From: Pterobdella sp. o SKG-2022
Lineage: Eukaryota; Annelida; Clitellata; Hirudinida; Piscicolidae
Length of the DNA stretch: 64,000 bases
NCBI GenBank assembly: GCA_964035795.1
Contig: OZ038322.1
Span: forward strand, 20,128,674 to 20,192,673
Direction of reading: 5' to 3'
In this document: piece by piece, positions 25,198 to 64,000 of the stretch
Layout of the letters: every line of letters starts with the position of its first letter
How positions within the stretch are numbered: the stretch's first letter is position 1
Program-made: the position numbers and the translations under genes
The notes under the pieces: generated by a model
What the model was told of the DNA's origin: nothing
What the model saw: the letters and a program-made list of their open reading frames with translations, nothing else
The model's database searches: none

Positions 25198-26275
25198 TTT
25201 AAAATGTACGATGAAACAATCAAGCATTTAGAAGGGCATATGTCGTGGCATGAAACGGTGTTGGTTTTAGTGAAAGTTCACATATTAAATTTGATCATTG
25301 CAAATGAGTTTTTTTGCATGAAAATTATAATCAACGACGAGTTGTTTTGTGGCAAAACAGCCTAAAGAGTAACCTCGAAACATTAATGTTGTTAAGATCC
25401 TGCCTTCTAGATAACTAATCTCTGCCTGAAACACACTGGCACTGACTTAAAAAAAAATTTTAAATAAATAATTCAAATATTAAATATTTATAGACATTTT
25501 ACCTTTTGTATGAATATAATATTTTATATCGATATCTTCATCTAACAACTCGTTGTTGAAACGCTTGAAAACAGGCATTATGGGATTGCAGGGCCCAAAC
25601 CAGTCTTGATACAGTACTGTTAAAAAATCTTACATTTATGGTCGTATTCAGAGTTCAAAATAGTATTAACAATATGGGTAGCAAAGATTTAAACTGATTT
25701 GAACGCTATTTAAAACTATAGATTGTTATAGTTTCCTGTAGGAAATCACTGCTTCTTAATAAGGAATGTTCACTACAGACACGTGTTTGGAGTGTGTAGA
25801 AAATAGAAGAATAATAAAAAGATTACTAAATGACAAACTCATTATTATTATTATTATTATTATTATGTGGGTATAAAATTTAAATAGAAAATGTACAAAA
25901 TAATTAAAAACTCCATAAGAGTTGAAAAGAAATGAACTTCTTTCACTCATACACACATACCACGCTAACTTCTATGAAGTTTATTCCACTTTTTTTTCAT
26001 TATTATAGCAAATGAGAACTTTGAAAGATTTTATTTATTGAATGAACGTTAATTTGGTATTTTTTTATTAAAACAAAAGCTTTTCAAATTTAAAAGTTTT
26101 TTTTATCAAGCTCAAGGATTGTTATACTATTATACCAAAATTTTGTGTTTAAGCATTAAATATAGTTAAAAAGCAAACAATTAATATGGTATCGTGTTTA
26201 TGAAAAAATTTCATCCTTTAATAATAAATACTTCCAAATTATAAAAACTTTTATATCAATAAATAAATTTGTATA
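25198..26275. other. Intergenic, no gene seen
   Basis: AT-rich spacer with a second (ATT)n run at 25841-25866. The stretch 25230-25460 is slightly less AT-rich but has no long frame or recognisable family. Confidence 0.5.
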
Positions 26276-26862
26276 ATGAATGCTGGAGAAACAATTAAAA
26301 AATGTTTTCAACCTCGTCTAAATGATAAGATACGTTTGAACTTTTCAAGTGCTGTTCTTTTCGGCATCCAAAACAGCTCACCGACCACCACCACCATCCA
26401 CAACTTTGTTGTTCTCATCGACTCTTTACCTCAAGCCAAAGCTCCAAGCTACAGACCAGCCATCTTCTACTCATCATCCGAAGTTTGTTTTCGATGTGGA
26501 TTTTATAACTCACTTTTTTTGATAATTCAGATAAAAACATACTGTTTTTTTAACTTTTTAGGCATCTTATGAATGTTTTGTATAGCAATTAAATCTTAAA
26601 AACATTAATTGAAGATTCATACATTTATTTAAAATAAAAGCTCTAATTTTCTTATCATAAAACGTTAGCATTTTCATTTTTAATGTATAAATCCTTAATT
26701 GACGTTTTTAAAGTACAATTTTATACTGCTTTTTTTAAAATTTAAGTAAAGCCAGTTTTGTATGTCGACAAAGAATGGTCATTTGCCAAGCCAAATGACA
26801 ACGATACACGAATATCAGTTAGTCGATACCTACTACCCAAGTCTACTATTATTAGATTTTAA
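26276..26862 (+). CDS. Unidentified two-exon candidate gene
   Basis: Candidate exon 1, 26276-26482, has 69 codons from ATG (beginning MNAGETIKKCFQPRLNDKI) and markedly higher GC than its surroundings, as true exons in this window have. It ends at a GT in phase 0. Candidate exon 2, 26752-26862, follows an AG, continues in the same phase (PVLYVDKEWSFAKPNDNDTR, then ISVSRYLLPKSTIIRF) and stops with TAA, for a total of 105 aa. Alternatively exon 2 could splice onward at 26818. A related segment lies at 54392-54500. The family is not recognised; it may be a real small gene, a gene fragment, or part of a mobile element. Confidence 0.35.
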
Positions 26863-27725
26863 CAGAAAAAGAGCTTTAAATTGTAGACCTTAAGTAGGTT
26901 GGAGATTAACTAGATTGAACAAGGATATTAGTTTTATTTAACGATAAATTGTGAGAATAATTGATAAAAGTTAGTGAAATACACGCGAACATTACAAGAA
27001 AATTTTAATTAAAAATTAACAATTTTTAATCACAATATTTCCAATCAAACAAATTTAACATTCATATTAAACAAACATAAAGATAAACAGCCGATGGAAT
27101 GATGAAACAAATCTACATTCTCACGTAACTCCTTTTACATTTATTAAATTTTTAAGTTTTGATACCCGTGAATAAAAACTATCCATGAAAAATAATGATA
27201 TACTTATAAAACTACAAACTATAATTGCGCGATGTTATTTAAACAACCGCGACTAATGCTATTGAATCAGTTTTGAATGATTGGACGGTAGTGATGCGTG
27301 AAATAAAAAAATTTCCGAAGAATTTCTCAAAGTTGAAAGATCTCCCAGAACATCAGAAGCGCATGATAAATGCAACAGAATTATTGTGTGTTTATACAGT
27401 GGATATCATACACTCGTTTGAATTGTAATGTAATTGAAAGTAAAGAAAGAAATAGATATTTTTTAAATAAAGGAATGCTTCAACAAAAAAAAGTTAATTT
27501 ATTCTCCAACGAGATCATACGTAAGCGTAAAAATTAATTTAAGGTAGAAAAAAACAATGAAAATATAGCCTCATCGTGTTAATGCTCCACAGACATAAAT
27601 AAAAAACATTGCAACAGAATTAACAAACACCTTGATGGAATAAAATAAATTTCTCTTATAAAACTTCATCCTCTCAACATAATAATCTTAACGGAATTAC
27701 ATTTCTGGATTTTCAACATCACATT
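26863..27725. other. Intergenic / 3' UTR of neurobeachin, no other gene seen
   Basis: AT-rich DNA downstream (on the minus strand) of the neurobeachin stop codon. It should contain that gene's 3' UTR. AATAAA-like sequences on the minus strand could not be ranked. Confidence 0.5.
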
Positions 27726-59483
<31,758 letters not shown>

Positions 59484-62400
59484 CTGTATAGAAGGGCGGT
59501 GTTAACATTATATTTACATGAGGATTTTGCTTATATGTTTAATGATGATTATTGTTATCAAGATTATGAATATGATGATGATCTGACGGTAATGAAAATG
59601 ATATTAATGAGGATTGAGATAGCGATGATGTTGATAATGAAACTATATGGGTATATAGACCAGGTATTTGGGGACGACAATACTGAAAGAAACGCATATT
59701 TTGAAAGTTTTTTTTCACTGATAAACGATGCAATAAAAAATAATTTTAAAATCTTTCCGATAACGTTCAAAACTAATGTGTCAAGTGGTTTGTAGTAAAC
59801 AAATATACTTTTATTTTTATGTGTGAATGTATAGTCGCCATTGCATCATTAAATGAAAGAGAATCTTTAGTGCGAGCACATGAATCAATAATACAAATTC
59901 ATTTACCGTATAATAGTTGCATACAACTTGTCGTTGTTTAAATAAACCTTACTAAAAAACAACTTCACTGAACCTTTTTAACAATCAATATTAATCATCA
60001 AAATCAATATTATAAAAACCCCCAAGTATCTAAAAAAGCATCGATGCTATGGAAAACTTCATAAAAAATTGTGCCTTATTGTGTTGTGCAATGAAACCAA
60101 ACAAAATTACATTGAAGAGCATTATTTGAAGATTCAATAAAATCATACAAGCTCGCATGAAAGCACTTAATCTTGAACGCTCGTGTGAATAGATAAGGAG
60201 GTAGCAGTCATAAATGGTAATTCATAATCAACATTTAAGGCTTACTACGACTCTTCAATGACCACACGCTTTAATATTTTTGATTTGCAGTTTTTTAAAT
60301 CGTAGTTTAAAAAGTATATTTTAAGAAATAAAATTATTATTTTGTATTTTATATTAAGCATATATAAAATTTTAAATATTTTTTTGATGGTTTTAAATAT
60401 TTCTATCGATTTCAATAACATGAATAATTGAAATTTTGGCATTTCGTCATAAACGAATGCAAGATTTTGATGATTCCTAGTTTTCAAAAACTAGATTGTA
60501 GACAATTCAAGAATTTGAAACATATAAATGCGACAGACTGTTTGAACCAGTAATAGATGACATTTTTATTAACAAACTAACCACTTGGAACATGTGAGCA
60601 TGCTTATATTTATATTTTACTTTCGTAATTGGGTTACTTTGCTTCTTGAATAAAGCTAATTCAATTCATATGGTATGTCTGTACCGGGCCAAAATCCACA
60701 ACATGAATACAAAAAATAAAAAAAACATAAATTACATTGTCTTGACCTTTGCGTCTATTCAAACTGTACGCTATAGAAATGTATGTGAAATATAAAAATA
60801 TACACTCAAAAATTTACAAACACTCATAAACAACAGATAATTCTGATATATAAAAAGTTAATATTGCATTATTGGAGAAGTTTATGGCTGGATCAAAAGA
60901 AAATGTTCTCTAGAATACGCAACAAAAACATGCCTTTAACATGACACATGATGATCTGTTTTATTTAATTATCAAGTGGTAATGCAAGTTAGACTTACGA
61001 AAAACTGCGTGATTTAAATCAATAAATACTTTGTGTATGTTTACCTTACTATCTGATTTAGACTATTCTACTTCACCAAATTTGGGACTGATGGCAAACT
61101 CAATGTTAACTGTGCAACACGTATTATGACAGTTTGCATAAAACATTAATGATACTGAAAGCTCCTTAATTTTCTGTAATTAGGATTAATGAGATGAAAC
61201 ATGAAGTGCTTTCCTAAATATATTATAAATAATCTGTAAGACTAATGTAGTGGATTTAAGCCTAATACGATTACAAAAATAATGAAAATCTAAGTTGGAA
61301 ACTTGATCGAAATAACATTTCATGGAAATGTTTTTTGAAACTATATATTTATTTTTGAAAAAAAAATTTAATTTTGAATGCTTGGACAATTCTTGTGGAA
61401 ATTTGAATATTAAAATTCTTTCAACGTTTAAAAAAATGTTCATCTTAAAACAATGTTAACTAAATCATTTATTTTTAAGCAAAAGCCTAATAAAAAATTG
61501 AAACGTAGTGTAAGACACAGACTTAATTGATGAATATACTTTTCATAAAGTCTTTTACGGCCTATAAAACCTCGCAATATTATTTTTCATAAAAAGTGTT
61601 GATGCCTGCAAAAATTTGTCATATAATGAAAATAAAATCAACACAACATAAAACATAAAGCACTAAGCACGTGGAGGTCACGTGAGTTCATTGATATTCA
61701 TTGGGAACATTTAATTAATTTCCATCATACTCTTCCCCCTCATCACAACCCCCAGCATCATCAAAGACTCCCAAATCAATTTATGTAGAACTTTTCCGTT
61801 CCAAATATGCACCGTCAAATAAAAGTATTGTATATATAGTATTGTATGTCAAAGATGTAAAGCAGGATTAGAACCAATACTTTTGAATCATTTGCAATAT
61901 AATATTTCATAACAATATTTCAATTAAAAAATACCAAATTTGTGAGTGGAGCTGTGTTACTACTACTAATAATTATATCTATGAATCTTAGTATATCGAT
62001 CTTCACAGCTCTATCGTTGAGTCTTAATAAATGAACTTGAAGGCCACAGCATGAGATAGACCAGAAGAGGCAAAGTTGTGTATTGAAACAAGATTCAAAT
62101 TAAGTGAATAAAATTCACGTTGACTATATAGCAAACTTAACAGTTTTAAAGCTTTTTCACTCTCAAATTTAAAAGTATTTATATGAAATTCTCATCTAAT
62201 AAAAAAATATTTTAATGAATAAAAAAAACTTTATTTTTTAAAATTTTATATATCTATATTTTAAACATTGAATTTTTACGATTTAGAAGATCATTACCAA
62301 TCACATGGTAAAGGCCACAAATAGATATAGATGCAATTGCAATAGAAATGAAATTTTTAATTTGCACCTGAATTGAGGGTTTCAAATGAGTGTTTCTTTT

Positions 62401-62579
62401 GCGAATGTGTGTGCGTGAATCTTTATAATGCGTGCATACATATGCGCAAGTGTCGAGCCAAATATTTCTCAATCTTTTTAAATAGTAAACTCTTCAAACT
62501 AAAATAAAAGATATTCTTTCAAACAAAAACAGTTAAGCAATTCCAACAAAAGTGTAAATAAAAGCTGTCATGAACACAA
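59484..62579. other. Upstream of the first visible neurobeachin exon; no gene seen
   Basis: 3.1 kb of AT-rich sequence, presumably the first long intron of neurobeachin. I looked on the minus strand for the expected N-terminal exon and found nothing convincing. A 112-codon plus-strand frame at 59457-59795 overlaps the real exon antisense and is composed of simple AT/GAT-rich sequence. Confidence 0.5.
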
Positions 62580-64000
62580 TGAAAAGAAGTTCAAGTTTGT
62601 GAACTCACAGCTCATCTTTATTTTCTTTCTTCGACATTCAATCATTTCATAATGGCTGGAGATTTTAATACGCCTAATTGTCATCATCTTGATAATCCCC
62701 TTAATATTCTTTTGCGAGAGCACGGTTTGATGCAGCATATTAACTTTCCAACTCACAGACTTGGCAATACTCTCGATCTTGTTATCACACCTGCTTCTCT
62801 CTCTCATCTTATTTCTGACCCTGTCAGCGAAATTTTTGAATCTGATCATTTCCTTATTTCGTGCCGTCTTAACCTCGCACGGCCCCACCTTTCACCTCAT
62901 CGTGTCACTTCTCGGTCTTTCATGAATCTCAACTTGGCCGGCTTTGGAAAGGATGTCAATTTTATAAGCGATTTACTTATTAATTCTCCAATCTCTAAGG
63001 TTGATGACTTTGTTAGTTCCATGGACAAATTGTTTCTTTCGCTGATGAATTCTCATGCTCCTTTACGCAGTCATACTTTTCGCCCCAGCTTCCATTCACA
63101 CTTTCATCTGTCTGAAAATGCTCTCTCTGCCAAACGCCGAAGAAGGAAAATCGAGAGACAGATATCCAGTCTCCGAAAGCTTTGTGTGCAAGTCCCTGAT
63201 GATCTTTTACAGGAATTCCGTATTTCACGTAAACTCGCCCGCGCCGCCATTAACAAGTCACGTGCTGATTATCTTAATCTATCGCTATCTTCAGCGACAC
63301 CTAACTCCAAAGCCTTTTGGAAAACGGCGAACTCCATACTTCACAGGTCTCCTCCACTTCCTCCGCGGACTCCTGCGGAATATGATCTTTTTGTTGAAAA
63401 CTTTAGCACTTTTTTCAAGACTAAGATTGAGTTGATTCATAGCTCGCTACCGATCACTAATCTTCCCCGTCAGCCCTCCTTAACTGACAGTGATCAATCA
63501 AATCTCTCATTTTTCTCACCTCCTAGTGTTGATGAAATCATCAAATTGATCAATTCTCTCCCAAATAAATCCTCACCTTTAGATATAATCCCTGTTTTCC
63601 TGCTTAAGCAGTTTTCCGGCATCTTTGCCTCCATTATATGCAAACTTTCGGCTCTTTCCTTTTCACAGGGTATTTTTCCAACTTCATTCAAAACGGCGCA
63701 GGTAACCCCTTTACTGAAAAAATATAATCTAGACCCCATGCAACCATCCAATTATCGTCCTATTTCAAACCTCAGCACCATCTCAAAGATCTTAGAAAGG
63801 GTTGTTCTCAAGAGATTATCCTCTCATGTTTCTGTACTGCGTAACTTCAACCTTTTCCAGTCGGCGTATCGCTCACATCACTCAACGGAAACTGCGCTTT
63901 TGTACATCACTGACAGCCTCCGCAATATCTGTGCTACCGGGTCTGCGGCCGTCTTAGTGTCTTTAGATATTTCAGCAGCTTTTGACACCATTAATCATCC
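62580..64000 (+). mobile_element. CR1/L2-like LINE ORF2, open reading frame running off the window (partial)
   Basis: A frame follows a TGA at about 62578-62580 and stays open to base 64000, about 470 codons. It reads from the C-terminal half of the endonuclease (IMAGDFNTPN, LDLVITPASL, then ESDHFLISC with the catalytic SDH intact) through the linker into the reverse transcriptase: LLKKYNLDPMQPSNYRPIS, ISKILERVVLKRL, QSAYRSHHSTETALLYITD and the first catalytic block VSLDISAAFDTINH at the window edge. The N-terminal endonuclease half is absent, so the copy is 5' truncated, but what is visible has no stop or frameshift. The family resembles the 3' fragment at 24660-25197 in clade and base composition, though the two do not overlap for comparison. 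Confidence 0.93.

Noticed and set aside
63013..63751. Minus-strand frames within the right-edge LINE
   Set aside because: They are antisense shadows of the continuous ORF2 frame.

Overview
The window is AT-rich metazoan nuclear DNA. It holds spliced protein-coding genes with GT-AG introns, animal-type gene families, three non-LTR retrotransposon (LINE) remnants, fold-back repeats and long microsatellites. The conserved proteins look bilaterian and exon structure is close to the vertebrate pattern. A lophotrochozoan such as an annelid would fit, but species cannot be fixed from sequence alone. All gene models were built by hand translation, splice-phase bookkeeping and recalled family knowledge; no search was run.

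Layout, left to right. (1) 1-111: possible 3' end of a + strand membrane protein. (2) 1001-5034, minus: DNAJC21, a ribosome-biogenesis J-protein, at least 11 exons. (3) 5973-7139, plus: an intronless GT11 alpha-1,2-fucosyltransferase. (4) 9967-14855, plus: a SEPT2-group septin, 11 exons, 369 aa. (5) 15266-17139, minus: a secreted protein with signal peptide, two VWA domains and a PAN/Apple domain, 5 exons, 509 aa, convergent with the septin. (6) 20380-24439, plus: CCDC157, 12 exons, 566 aa, with a C-terminal C2HC finger. (7) 24660-25197: 3' end of a CR1/L2-like LINE with an (AAT)n tail. (8) 26276-26862: an unidentified two-exon candidate. (9) 27726-59483, minus: a neurobeachin/LRBA orthologue, 69 exons in phase giving 2,673 residues; its N-terminal exon(s) lie to the right or outside the window. 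A decayed RTE-like LINE sits in one of its introns. (10) 62580-64000, plus: a CR1/L2-like LINE ORF2 (endonuclease C-terminus into reverse transcriptase) that is open to the window edge.

The genes do not form an operon or obvious pathway. DNAJC21 and the fucosyltransferase are divergent, as are the VWA protein and CCDC157. Septin/VWA-PAN and CCDC157/neurobeachin are convergent. The more unusual items are the VWA-VWA-PAN protein, the intronless fucosyltransferase, two fold-back elements (one with flanking direct repeats), a small mobile-repeat family ending in an AACGTCGA-type inverted repeat, a 25-bp minisatellite filling a neurobeachin intron, and a short coding-like motif present at two distant loci. 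I found no clear novel multi-gene system.
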